DNA from: Actinomadura harenae
GTDB taxonomy: Bacteria; Actinomycetota; Actinomycetes; Streptosporangiales; Streptosporangiaceae
Direction of reading: 5' to 3'
Assembly (NCBI RefSeq): GCF_003696215.1
Contig: NZ_RFFG01000005.1
Coordinates: forward strand, 62,001-126,000
Length of the DNA: 64,000 nt
Part shown: piece after piece, positions 29,499 to 39,705 of the stretch
Layout: each line of letters opens with the position of its first letter
How positions within the stretch are numbered: position 1 is the stretch's first letter
The notes under the pieces: generated by a model
Database searches by the model: none
Told to the model about the DNA's origin: nothing
The model's input: the letters and a program-made list of their open reading frames with translations, nothing else
Made by a program: the position numbers and the translations under genes

Positions 29499-30368
29499 GT
29501 GGCTTGGGAACGGGGTCTGGTACCGGCGCGGGTGCTGCTGCGGGGCGACGAGGACGGCTGGGGGTGCACGGTCGTCTCCGAGTGCGGCCGGTCCGCCGAC
29601 GAGCGGCTGCCCGGGCCCGGCGTGCGCTGGCAGACCGGCGTCCGCCGCCGCGAGGGCGAGCCGCCGTGGTGGTCCCGGCAGCTCGCCGAGGCCGCCGAGG
29701 GCCTGCGCGAGCTGGTCGGCCGGAGGATCACCGACCGGACCTTCGCCGAGCTCGGTGTGGAGACCGAGATCTCCTGGTTCGCGGTGCGCGATCCGGTCGA
29801 GTGGGAGGGCCTGGTCACGCTGCGCGACCCCGACCCGGCGCGGTTCCCCGGCGAGGTCCCGCCGTTCGTGGTCACCTTCCAGCCGGGCCGCGGCGTGCTG
29901 CTCCCGGACCACCACCTGCTGTTCTCCACCGAGGCCGCCGACGTCTGGACGACCCTCGCCGCCATCGCCGAGAGCTGCGGCAGCCCGCCTCCCCTTTCCC
30001 GGTTCCTGTGCGGCTGGGACGGGCACCGCGACATCCGGATCGGCCGCGGCAGCCTCCAGGCGTCCACCGGTATCGGCTCGGACGGCGTGGAGCGGCTCGG
30101 CCAGGTCCACGTCGGGCGCCCGCCCGGCTGGGCCGGCAACCCCGAACTGCGTCCCCGGCTGGACGGCATCGACCTGCTCGACGAACCCGCCGCCGACGTC
30201 ACCGGCCTGTTCCGCGAGCTCGGGCACGAGGTCGAGGAGCACGGGCCGTCCGTTCACCTTCCGGCGATGGGCCTCCGGCTGAGCCGTCCGCTCGACGCTC
30301 CGGAGTCGTTCGCGTTCATCGGGGCGTCCCTGGAGTTCCCGGCTCCCCTGGCCGACGGTCTCCGCTAG
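29499..30368 (+). CDS. Conserved-looking protein of unknown function
   Basis: 289 residues, acidic, Trp-rich, no signal peptide or TM segment. The N-terminal 200 residues include WFAVRDPVEWEGLVTLRDPDP and FLCGWDGHRDIRIGRG; a C-terminal part has DVTGLFRELGHEVEEHG and ends FAFIGASLEFPAP. I do not recognise the family. Codon use matches neighbours. A -10 box TAGGGT (29487-29492) ends 6 nt before GTG 29499, so the start is probably leaderless. It stands between a YezG-like gene and a secreted protein. Confidence 0.6.
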   Translation: MAWERGLVPARVLLRGDEDGWGCTVVSECGRSADERLPGPGVRWQTGVRRREGEPPWWSRQLAEAAEGLRELVGRRITDRTFAELGVETEISWFAVRDPVEWEGLVTLRDPDPARFPGEVPPFVVTFQPGRGVLLPDHHLLFSTEAADVWTTLAAIAESCGSPPPLSRFLCGWDGHRDIRIGRGSLQASTGIGSDGVERLGQVHVGRPPGWAGNPELRPRLDGIDLLDEPAADVTGLFRELGHEVEEHGPSVHLPAMGLRLSRPLDAPESFAFIGASLEFPAPLADGLR

Positions 30369-30478
30369 CCGGGACGCCATGAAAGAGTGTCCGGTTCGCC
30401 AGTTGCCCACGAACCCGACACACACCGGGGATCTTCCTTTCACCGGGTCGCAATCAACCGCGCCTAGCTTCCGGGCAC

Positions 30479-31933
30479 ATGGACCTTCGCCTGCGCCACC
30501 TCACCCTCGGCCTCGCGGCCGGACTCGCCGCCGTCCCGCTCGTCACCGTCCCCTCCGCGTCCGCCTCCGCCTCCGCCTCCGCCTCCGCCGCATCCGCCGC
30601 GTCCACGTCCGCCGCGTCCGGGCTGGTCGTGGAACGGTCCGGCCCGGCCCGCTCGGTCGCGTTCACCGCCGCCCGCGACGGCGAGGCGGTGATCGGCTTC
30701 ACCGTCTCGGCCCCCGGCGTGTCCTGGGCCCGCAAGGGCGCGGAGGCCGCGCTCCTCGCGGTCTCGGTGGACGGACGCCACGTCACCGACCTGCTCGTCC
30801 CGTCCGCCGACCCGACGCCCCGCACGCTCGGCCTCGGAACCGTCCGGCACGGACGCCACAAGGTCACGTTCCGGTGGGCCAAGGGCTCAGCGGCCGAGGC
30901 GCGGCGCGTCGTGCTGTCCAAGCCCAAGGTGCGCCAGCCCAAGGACGACCAGCTCGTCCTGCGGCACGCACCGATCGTCGTCGGACGCACGCTCGACGCG
31001 TCCGGCAGGCCCGGTGGCGACCCGTACCAGAACGCCTACACCGACGCCCCGCTCGTCGCGTGGCACGAGACGCTGCCCGCCGCGACGCCCGGCCACAAGG
31101 TCCTCGAGTACTCGGTGATCTGGAGCAACGAGGACGGCGGCACCGACACGCCCGCGCTGATGGCCCGCTGGGGCCGCACCACCGACATCGAGTGGGTGTA
31201 CCGCGTCGAGGTGGACGCCGCCGGGAACCGCGTCCCGAGCACCGCCGTCTACCAGGCCCCCGAGCACCAGACCCTCGGGTTCACGGGCCGCTACGAGGGC
31301 GACCACCCGGTCATGCAGACCTGCACGCTGAACAACAACATGTGCGACACGGCCACCCCCGACGCCAGGCTCCGCTTCCTGCTCGACACCACGGCGACGC
31401 GTCCGGCCGACCGCGCCCGCGAGTACCTCATGGACCAGAACCCCTGGACGTACCGCATCACCGCCCAGGAGATGGACCGCGAGGGCAAGATCGAGAACCC
31501 CTCCTCCCCGGACACCCAGGCGGTCGGCGACCTGCGCACCTACCTGTACCTCGAGTTCACCAAGACCACGGGCGCGGCGCCCGGCACCGGGTCGGCGCCG
31601 GGCGTGAGCCTCGGCGTCCGGCTGAAGAGCGACCCGTCCCGCCTCTACCGCTCCGACCACTCGGTGCCGTCGTGGTCGATCAGCCGGGACGGCTCGCCCG
31701 CCACGACCGTCGAGCTCCCGGCCGGGACGACGGTCGCCGACGTCGCGTCCGTCGAGGCCGTCCGGCAGCCGACCGGCGACGGCGACAACGGCGCGTCCGC
31801 GACCGTGACCTCGATCCGCCGCGGCTTCTTCCTCGACCGGAACTACCTGCCGCAGGCGAACTCCAGCATCACCTGGACGGGCTCGGCGACGGTGTCCCCG
31901 TCCGCCCCGTCCGCCGTCCTCTGGCACTCCTGA
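30479..31933 (+). CDS. Large secreted protein of unknown function
   Basis: 484 residues. An Arg-containing n-region and a hydrophobic core (LTLGLAAGLAAVPLVTV) lead to an Ala/Ser repeat (SASASASASA) encoded by five TCCGCC hexamers at 30560-30589, probably just after the signal-peptidase site. The mature part has beta-rich features (GEAVIGFTVSAPGVSW, VLEYSVIWSNEDGGTDTPALMARWG) and a Cys pair in TCTLNNNMCD. No catalytic motif is recognised. ATG 30479 lies 8 nt after a TAGCTT box (30465-30470). A strong terminator follows at 31937. Confidence 0.75.
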   Translation: MDLRLRHLTLGLAAGLAAVPLVTVPSASASASASASAASAASTSAASGLVVERSGPARSVAFTAARDGEAVIGFTVSAPGVSWARKGAEAALLAVSVDGRHVTDLLVPSADPTPRTLGLGTVRHGRHKVTFRWAKGSAAEARRVVLSKPKVRQPKDDQLVLRHAPIVVGRTLDASGRPGGDPYQNAYTDAPLVAWHETLPAATPGHKVLEYSVIWSNEDGGTDTPALMARWGRTTDIEWVYRVEVDAAGNRVPSTAVYQAPEHQTLGFTGRYEGDHPVMQTCTLNNNMCDTATPDARLRFLLDTTATRPADRAREYLMDQNPWTYRITAQEMDREGKIENPSSPDTQAVGDLRTYLYLEFTKTTGAAPGTGSAPGVSLGVRLKSDPSRLYRSDHSVPSWSISRDGSPATTVELPAGTTVADVASVEAVRQPTGDGDNGASATVTSIRRGFFLDRNYLPQANSSITWTGSATVSPSAPSAVLWHS

Positions 31934-31936
31934 GAC

Positions 31937-31979
31937 AAGGGACGGGCCCCTGGGCTGTCGGCCCGGGGGCCTGTCCCTT
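31937..31979. terminator. 19-bp hairpin after the secreted-protein gene
   Basis: Arms 31937-31955 and 31961-31979 pair over 19 bp with two G-U pairs and a 5-nt loop. It begins 4 bp after the stop codon. Confidence 0.85.
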
Positions 31980-32113
31980 CCGGCCTCACCGAACCGCCGG
32001 GCCCGTGACCGGGTCGAGACGCGGAGCGCCGGAACCGGGGCGCCTGTGGCGGCGTCGTAAGGGTCGTACACTTCTCCCTCACCCTTCGCCGCACCCCGGA
32101 GAGGACGCACCGC

Positions 32114-32773
32114 ATGGCCTACGGGCCTCCTCCGCAGCAACCCGGCGCCTGGCAGCAGCAGCCGCAGAACCAGCCATGGCAGCAGAGCGGACGCGACTGG
32201 CAGCAGCCGTCCCCCCAGAGCTGGCAACAGCCCCCGGCAGGACAGCCCGGCCCCGGCCAACCCGGCTCCGGGCAGCCGGGCCCCGGACAAGCCGGCCTCG
32301 GACAGTCCGGCTTCGGGCAGCCCGGCGGGCAGGCCTGGCAACAGCAGCAACCTCCCGCCGGCGCCGTCCAGAGCGGCTGGCAGAGCGCGCCGCCCGCCGC
32401 CGCGCCACCCACCACGGCGCCGCCCGAGCCCGAGCACTACGGCGAGATCGGCTACGACGAGATGACGTGGGCGCTGATGGCCTACATCGGGCAGTTCCTC
32501 GTCTCCGTCATCGCCCCCGCCGTCGTCTACCTCGGCAAGGCCCGGCACCCGTTCGTCCGGCGGCACGCCGCGCAGGGCCTCAACATGGGCATCGCGTCCG
32601 CCGCGGTCTGGGCCCTCGGCGGCCTGATCTCCCTGATGTTCCCCGCGATCCTATGGCTGCTGGTGCTGTTCTCGGGCGTCGTGATGGGTTTCCTGGTCTA
32701 CGCGGCGCGCGCCGCGAACCGGGGCGAGTTCCGCCAGGTGCCGGTCTTCATCGCCTGGCCCCTCATCAAGTAG
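32114..32773 (+). CDS. DUF4870 membrane protein with Gln/Pro/Gly-rich N-terminus
   Basis: 219 residues. Residues 1-110 are Gln/Pro/Gly-rich with a five-residue repeat (GQPGP-like, six copies) and many Trp-Gln pairs. The C-terminal half has three TM segments and the DUF4870 signature ARHPFVRRHAAQGLNMGIASA. It is related in layout to the protein at 26694-27344 but with a quite different N-terminus. The Q/P/G region may be disordered and mediate assembly; this is inference. Confidence 0.87.
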   Translation: MAYGPPPQQPGAWQQQPQNQPWQQSGRDWQQPSPQSWQQPPAGQPGPGQPGSGQPGPGQAGLGQSGFGQPGGQAWQQQQPPAGAVQSGWQSAPPAAAPPTTAPPEPEHYGEIGYDEMTWALMAYIGQFLVSVIAPAVVYLGKARHPFVRRHAAQGLNMGIASAAVWALGGLISLMFPAILWLLVLFSGVVMGFLVYAARAANRGEFRQVPVFIAWPLIK

Positions 32774-32780
32774 CCGCCGC

Positions 32781-33632
32781 TCAGGACGCGTCCCCAGAGC
32801 CCGCTTCCCCTTCGGCCGCAGGCGCGGTCCCGGCCTCCTGCGCGGGTTCGCTCTCGGGCGCCGGCTCCGCCTCGGACGGGCCCGGCAGGACGGTCATCGT
32901 GCCGGGCTCGCCGGGCTCCTGGTCCAGCCGGACGACGCGTCCCGGGTAGGCGCGGCGGGCGATCTCGACGTCCCGGTCGTCCCACTCGCCGTAGAACACG
33001 GGACAGCCGTCCCACAGCTCGACCTTCTCCGCGCCGGTCGGCCAGCGGTGGCCGAACGCGTCGATGAGGATCGGGTCCTCACCATGCGGCAGATCGGGGC
33101 CGACGCGACGGGCGATGGGGTCGTCGGGCTCGGACGCCGGGTCGGGCACGGCGGGGCTCCTTCCGGGGACGGTGCGGCGGGGCTGCCGCTCGAAGATCTG
33201 GTCGGGGGCCAGCTCGATGTCGAACGGGACGGTCAGCTTGGCGGAGCGTCCCCAGGTGACCATCGCGCGCTCGGCGTACCGGCTCGTGTCGTCCAGCTCG
33301 AAGGCCTGAAGGCAGGGCTCGTCGCCGCGCAGGTCGACGATCCAGTAGGCGTCGACGCCGGAGCGCTCGAGCAGGGCGCGCCGCGGTCCGAGGTCGGCCG
33401 CGCGGGAGGCCGGGGAGACGACCTCGACGGCCAGCAGCGGGGCGCCGCGGATGAACCACTGGTCGCCCGCGGCCTGCTCCTTGCGGAAGACCATCAGGTC
33501 GCAGCGCAGCCAGGTGTCGTCGGTCAGGCGTGCGCCGAAGCCGGTGAGGGACTCCTGGCCGCCGAGCTGGGCGAGGCCGACCGGAATGACCAGATCGGAC
33601 ACCAGAACCTGGTGCAGGAGGGTGTGCGTCAC
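32781..33632 (-). CDS. Uma2 family (DUF820) endonuclease-like protein
   Basis: 283 residues. The PD-(D/E)XK core is recognisable: WLRCDLMVFR, PLLAVEVVSPASRAADLGPRRALLERSGVDAYWIVDLRG. The usual active-site Lys after the VSP motif appears as Arg, and the N-terminal part of Uma2 is short, so catalysis is doubtful. An acidic Pro/Glu-rich tail of ~40 residues is unusual. GTG 33632 is the best start. The function of Uma2 proteins is poorly known. Confidence 0.75.
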   Translation of the reverse strand: MTHTLLHQVLVSDLVIPVGLAQLGGQESLTGFGARLTDDTWLRCDLMVFRKEQAAGDQWFIRGAPLLAVEVVSPASRAADLGPRRALLERSGVDAYWIVDLRGDEPCLQAFELDDTSRYAERAMVTWGRSAKLTVPFDIELAPDQIFERQPRRTVPGRSPAVPDPASEPDDPIARRVGPDLPHGEDPILIDAFGHRWPTGAEKVELWDGCPVFYGEWDDRDVEIARRAYPGRVVRLDQEPGEPGTMTVLPGPSEAEPAPESEPAQEAGTAPAAEGEAGSGDAS

Positions 33633-33766
33633 GACGGACAGTGTTGTCCTCGCGGCGCGGCGTCACCACCGCTTTGGGCAAAGCCGCATGGCCCCGGAGG
33701 AAGGTCCACCGGCCCGCGCGGACACGGCCCGAGCCCGGGCCGGACGCCGAACCGGCCCCCTACGAA

Positions 33767-33797
33767 CGAAGCGGCCCCGCTGAGCAGGGCCGCTTCG
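33767..33797. terminator. lepA terminator hairpin
   Basis: A perfect 11-bp stem CGAAGCGGCCC/GGGCCGCTTCG (33767-33777 with 33787-33797), 9-nt loop, 20 bp downstream of the lepA stop. Confidence 0.8.
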
Positions 33798-33816
33798 GAC
33801 GATCAAAGGCGGAGGG

Positions 33817-35673
<1,857 letters not shown>

Positions 35674-35798
35674 CGGGATCCGTTCGCAAACTCACTGGTG
35701 GACAGGACATGGCAGACTTCCTCTACCGTCCTCCATGGTCCCATGTCCAGGGGGATGCTCCGTGCACCGCCCCGGAGCCCGTTCCGACGGGCCGGGTT

Positions 35799-35826
35799 TT
35801 GGCCTGGGCTCACGGATTGGTAAGCT
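35799..35826 (+). promoter_or_regulatory. Candidate rpsT promoter
   Basis: TTGGCC (35799-35804), 16-nt spacer, TAAGCT (35821-35826). It predicts a 5' UTR of about 120 nt before rpsT. The -35 is a partial match. Confidence 0.5.
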
Positions 35827-35955
35827 GTGCGACTGCGTGTGGCGTAGCGTCGTGCCGAGGGGCACCGTCCGCCCCGTTCAACGTTCGTACATCTCCGGGC
35901 GCGCGGTCGTCGCGTGCCGGGAACAGGATCGCAACCAAGGCTGAGGCACTACGAC

Positions 35956-36222
35956 GTGGCTAACATCAAGTCCCAGATCAAGCGGAACAAGCAGAACGAG
36001 AAGGCTCGCCTGCGGAACAAGGCCGTCAAGTCGGAGCTGAAGACGGCGATCCGCAAGTTCCGCGAGGCCGCCGAGGCCGGCAACGCCGACGCCGCGGCCG
36101 CCGCGCAGCGCGACGCCGCCCGCAAGCTCGACAAGGCCGTCAGCAAGGGCGTCATCCACAAGAACCAGGCCGCCAACCGCAAGTCGGCCATCGCCAAGCG
36201 CGCCGCCGAGCTGGCCAAGTAA
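35956..36222 (+). CDS. rpsT: 30S ribosomal protein S20
   Basis: 88 residues, Lys/Arg/Ala-rich, beginning [34 protein letters not shown], with [18 protein letters not shown] near the end: the full S20 signature. GTG 35956 is the start that gives the conserved N-terminus. It is divergent from lepA and followed by a very strong terminator. Confidence 0.97.
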   Translation: MANIKSQIKRNKQNEKARLRNKAVKSELKTAIRKFREAAEAGNADAAAAAQRDAARKLDKAVSKGVIHKNQAANRKSAIAKRAAELAK

Positions 36223-36239
36223 GGCCGCTTTCAGGCTTC

Positions 36240-36282
36240 ACGACGAGGCCGTCATCCCGGCGCGGGATGACGGCCTCGTCGT
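36240..36282. terminator. rpsT terminator: perfect 20-bp stem
   Basis: Arms 36240-36259 and 36263-36282 are fully complementary with a 3-nt loop, followed by TCTGCTTT. It is one of the strongest hairpins in the window and lies between rpsT and kptA. Confidence 0.93.
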
Positions 36283-36310
36283 TCTGCTTTCCCCGGATAC
36301 CGTGGCGGCC

Positions 36311-36847
36311 ATGGACGAACGCCGCCTGGTGAAGATCTCGAAGTATCTCGCCAAGCACCTGCGGCACCGTCCGGAGCGGATCGGGCTGACCCTGGCCGAG
36401 GACGGCTGGGCCGATGTGGACGATCTCCTCGCGTCCGCCCGGCGGCACGGCTTCCCGATCACCCGGGCCGAGCTCGAGCACGTCGTCGCGGCCAACGACA
36501 AGCGGCGCTACGCCTATGACGGCCACCGGATCCGTGCCAACCAGGGGCATTCGGTCCCCGTCGAGCTGGGCCTGCCCAGCGTCCCGCCGCCTCCCGCCCT
36601 CTACCACGGGACGGTCCCTGCGGCCCTGGACGCGATCATGACCGAGGGCCTGCTGCCGATGCGGCGGCACGCCGTCCACCTGTCCCCCGACCGCGCCACC
36701 GCCGAGCGCGTGGGCGCCCGCCGCGGCGTCCCGGTCGTCCTCACGGTGGCCGCCGCCGAGATGGCCGCGGACGGCCACGAGTTCCGCCTGAGCGAGAACG
36801 GCGTCTGGCTCGTCGCCCACGTCCCGCCGCGCTACCTGACCCGCTAG
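36311..36847 (+). CDS. kptA: RNA 2'-phosphotransferase (Tpt1/KptA)
   Basis: 178 residues. KptA moves an internal RNA 2'-phosphate to NAD, releasing ADP-ribose 1'',2''-cyclic phosphate. Motifs: KISKYLAKHLRHRPERIGL, DKRRYAYDGHRIRANQGHS, ALYHGT, and AVHLSPDRATAERVGARRG. ATG 36311 is favoured over GTG 36302 because a TACCGT -10 (36298-36303) overlaps the GTG and lies 7 nt before the ATG. The stop codon lies in a CTAG palindrome that also gives the stop of the opposite gene. Confidence 0.95.
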   Translation: MDERRLVKISKYLAKHLRHRPERIGLTLAEDGWADVDDLLASARRHGFPITRAELEHVVAANDKRRYAYDGHRIRANQGHSVPVELGLPSVPPPPALYHGTVPAALDAIMTEGLLPMRRHAVHLSPDRATAERVGARRGVPVVLTVAAAEMAADGHEFRLSENGVWLVAHVPPRYLTR

Positions 36848-37341
36848 GCCACCAGATCCGCGCGGATCATCGCGACCGTCTCCGGCCAGGTCAGGGGGTT
36901 GGGCAGCCGCTCGGGGACGGGCCCGTCCTGCGGCCCGAACAGGTACCGGCGCCGCACGACCCCGGCCAGCGCCCGATGCACGTCGACCCGGTCGTCGATC
37001 ATGTGCGTGATGCCGAGCTGGGCGCAGTGCACGGCCTTCTGCGCCCGTTTGCGGCAGAACCGGACGTTGCGGCGCGGCATTCCGGTCCGTCCGGAGACAT
37101 CGTGGTGATCAAGCCATGCCAGCGTCTTCCGCTGCACGCGCTCACCGCACTTGGAGATGATCCACACCCGTCCACCGAACAGCCGGACCAGCTCCTCCAG
37201 GCCCTCGAACGCACCCTCGTTGGGCGGGGACGCGAGCGCGTCGCGCAACGTCCCGCTCAGAAACACCGTGTCGGCCTTCCCCGGCGACAGCGGACCACCT
37301 TGAATGACGCGTCCGAAATCAACGCCGAGCCTTGGTTCCAT
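36844..37341 (-). CDS. HAD-like phosphatase with an altered motif I
   Basis: 165 residues with a HAD outline: GVDFGRVIQGG (motif I, with Gly where the second Asp is normal), VWIISKCG (motif II), a Lys in the KTLAWLDHHDVSG stretch, and THMIDDRVDVHRAL (motif IV). Loss of the general acid Asp suggests weak or altered activity. ATG 37341 places the core near the N-terminus; ATG 37395 would add 18 residues and nearly abut the LysR start. It is convergent with kptA, sharing 4 bp. Confidence 0.7.
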   Translation of the reverse strand: MEPRLGVDFGRVIQGGPLSPGKADTVFLSGTLRDALASPPNEGAFEGLEELVRLFGGRVWIISKCGERVQRKTLAWLDHHDVSGRTGMPRRNVRFCRKRAQKAVHCAQLGITHMIDDRVDVHRALAGVVRRRYLFGPQDGPVPERLPNPLTWPETVAMIRADLVA

Positions 37342-37396
37342 GCGTCCAGCGTCGCGACCCCGAAGCTCGAGCAGAACTATCTCTTGAGCCGCCATC

Positions 37397-37402
37397 TATA
37401 GT
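37397..37402 (+). promoter_or_regulatory. -10 box of the LysR gene (TATAGT)
   Basis: TATAGT matches the actinobacterial -10 consensus and ends 8 nt before ATG 37411, predicting a leaderless mRNA. It lies in the gap shared with the HAD-like gene, so the two promoters may interfere. Confidence 0.65.
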
Positions 37403-37410
37403 TTGTGCCT

Positions 37411-38268
37411 ATGGAACGGCTGTCGACCGACGCGCTCGCCTCCTTCGCCGTGTTCGCCGCGCACCTCAACTTCACGCGCGCCGCCGAGGACCTGCACATC
37501 TCGCAGCCCGCCCTGCACACCAAGATCCGCAAACTCGCGGACGACCTGGGCCGCCCCCTCTACCGCCGCCAGGGCCGCGCCCTCGCCCTCACCCCGGACG
37601 GCGAACGGGTCGCCCGCTTCGCCCGCGAACTGGACGACCGGATGTCCACGTTCCTGTCCGACCTCAACGGGACGTCCCGGACCCGCGTCCCCGTGCTCGC
37701 GGCGGGCGAGGGCGCCTACCTGTACCTGCTCGGCCCCGCCGTCCGCCGCCTCCACGCGGCCACCGGCGTCCGCCTCGTCAACGGCGACCGCTCACGCGTC
37801 CTCACGGCCGTCCGAAGCGGCGCCGCCGACGTCGGAGTCGCCGTCCTGGACGTCCTGCCCGCCGACCTCACCGCGACGCCTCTGGCGACGTTCCCGCAGG
37901 TCCTGTCCATGCCCGCCGTCCACCCACTGGCGTCCCGCCCCACCCTGACCCTGGCCGACCTCGCCGGGACGTCCCTGATCGTCCCGCCCCCGCACGGCCC
38001 CCACCGGGCCTCCCTGGAACGCGCCCTCCGCGCCGCCGACGTCCCCTGGACCGTCGCCGTCGAGGCGTCCGGCTGGCCCCTCATCCTCCACCTGGTCACC
38101 CTCGGCGCCGGCCTCGCCGTCGTGAACGGCTGCGTCCCCGCGCCCCCGGGCCTCGTCCACCGGGAGATCACCGACCTCCCACCCGTCCCGTACCACACCC
38201 TCCACCACCCCGACCGCACCCCCGACCCCACCGTCACCACCCTCCTGACCACCCTCCACGCCCCCTGA
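37411..38268 (+). CDS. LysR-family transcriptional regulator
   Basis: 285 residues: winged HTH at 1-65 (LASFAVFAAHLNFTRAAEDLHISQPALHTKIRKLADDLGRPLYRRQGR), then a periplasmic-binding-like effector domain (VPVLAAGEGAYLYLL... GLAVVNGCVPAPPGL). LysR proteins usually regulate a divergent neighbour; here that is the HAD-like gene. The inducer is unknown. The C-terminus is Pro/Thr-rich. Confidence 0.93.
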   Translation: MERLSTDALASFAVFAAHLNFTRAAEDLHISQPALHTKIRKLADDLGRPLYRRQGRALALTPDGERVARFARELDDRMSTFLSDLNGTSRTRVPVLAAGEGAYLYLLGPAVRRLHAATGVRLVNGDRSRVLTAVRSGAADVGVAVLDVLPADLTATPLATFPQVLSMPAVHPLASRPTLTLADLAGTSLIVPPPHGPHRASLERALRAADVPWTVAVEASGWPLILHLVTLGAGLAVVNGCVPAPPGLVHREITDLPPVPYHTLHHPDRTPDPTVTTLLTTLHAP

Positions 38269-38585
38269 ACCCACCACGGCCCAACGGCCGCCAGCCCACC
38301 GACCGAGCCATGTCAGTAGGGCGGCAACGGTTCATGTGAAGCAGGGAGGAATGGGGCCAACCGGGCCACGCCGGCGTCCGGCGAGTGGGGGGTCCAACCA
38401 GCCGGCGAACGCCGCCGAACACGGGACAAACAGGGCCAGCGGACGGAACAGGGCACGTGGATGACCGACATCACAGGTGCCGACCTGCCGACCTGCCGAC
38501 CTGCCGACCAAGGCACAGCAGCCCATTCGACGAAGAACGGCATAGGCGAGCCCAACGAACCCCAGCAGGGTGGGACGAACGGTGA
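38269..38585. other. 317-bp spacer between LysR and holA
   Basis: It contains four tandem 8-bp units GCCGACCT at 38479-38510 (the last ends ACCA) and no convincing gene or hairpin. Neither convergent gene has a visible terminator here. Confidence 0.6.
38479..38510. repeat. Four tandem copies of GCCGACCT
   Basis: Units at 38479, 38487, 38495 and 38503; the last differs in its final base. The period of 8 is the same as the array near uppS. Confidence 0.85.
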
Positions 38586-39545
38586 TCAGCGCGCGGAACG
38601 GGCCGCGACGATGTCCGAGACCGCCTTCTCCAGGGCGTACGCCGGGTCGGCCGCACCGCCCTTGACCTGCGCGTCGGCCGCGGCGACCACGGTGAGAGCC
38701 CGCGCGACGCCGTCCCCTGACCAGCCGCGCAGCTGACGCTGCACCCGGTCGATCTTCCACGGGGGCATCCCCAGGTCCTTCGCCAGCGACGCCCCTCGAG
38801 CCCCCCGAGGCGCGCCCCCGACCTTCGCGAGCCCACGCACGCCCTGCGCCAGGGCACTCACGATCAGGACGGGCGCGACTCCGGTCGCGAGCGCCCACCG
38901 CAGCTGCTCCAGCGCGTCCGCGAGCTGCCCTTCGATGGCCTTGTCCGCCACGGTGAACCCGCTGACCTCGGCCCGCCCGCGGTAGTACCGCGCGATCGCC
39001 GCATCATCGATCTTCCCGCCGGTGTCGGCGACCAGCTGACTGCACGCGGCGGCCAGTTCCCGCAGGTCGTTCCCGACCGCGTCCACCAGCGTCCGCGCCC
39101 CGTCAGCGGAGATCTTCCCCCCGTGCCGCCGGATCTCGGCCCGCACGAAGTCGATCCGCTCGCCCGCCTTGGTGACCTTCGGACACGTGATCTTCCGGGC
39201 GCCCGCCTTGGCCAGCCCGTCCGCCAGCGCCTTCCCCTTGGCCCCGCCCGCGTGCACCGCGACGAGCGCCACATCGGGCGCGGGATTCTTCACATAGCCC
39301 AGCACCTCGGCCGCGAGATCCTTGTTCAGATCCTGCGACGACCGCAGCACCAGCACCTTCCCGCCGCCGAACAGCGAGGGCGACGTCAGCTCCGCCAGCC
39401 GTCCCGGCTCCATCCCCCCGGGCACGAGGTCGATGACCTCGGTCTCGGGATCCTCCGCCCGGGCCCCGGCGACCACGTCCCCGACCGCCCGCTCAACGAG
39501 CAGTTCCTCGTCCCCGACGATCAAAGTGATGGCGTCCACTGGCAC
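38586..39545 (-). CDS. holA: DNA polymerase III delta subunit
   Basis: 319 residues. The delta subunit opens the sliding clamp. It has the expected AAA-like fold without Walker motifs: ITLIVGDEELLVERAVGDVV, LFGGGKVLVLRSSQD, LADGLAKAGARKITCPK, and helical parts ADALEQLRWALATGVAPVLIVSALAQGVR. The start is GTG 39545 (after CATTGT and a G run) or GTG 39539 two codons later. It is followed upstream by comEC, the usual comEA-comEC-holA order. Confidence 0.93.
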   Translation of the reverse strand: MPVDAITLIVGDEELLVERAVGDVVAGARAEDPETEVIDLVPGGMEPGRLAELTSPSLFGGGKVLVLRSSQDLNKDLAAEVLGYVKNPAPDVALVAVHAGGAKGKALADGLAKAGARKITCPKVTKAGERIDFVRAEIRRHGGKISADGARTLVDAVGNDLRELAAACSQLVADTGGKIDDAAIARYYRGRAEVSGFTVADKAIEGQLADALEQLRWALATGVAPVLIVSALAQGVRGLAKVGGAPRGARGASLAKDLGMPPWKIDRVQRQLRGWSGDGVARALTVVAAADAQVKGGAADPAYALEKAVSDIVAARSAR

Positions 39546-39705
39546 CCCCCAACAATGCCACACCCCTCCCCCCACCCCGACCCGACAGCCCAAACACCGC
39601 CCTCAGGGGGACCTGCATCAACTGGCTTTGTCCAGTCCGATGTGACCTCTCGGGGCCGGCTGACGGCGTGGGGCCGGTGAGGAGGCACGGGTGCTCCCTT
39701 GACGG

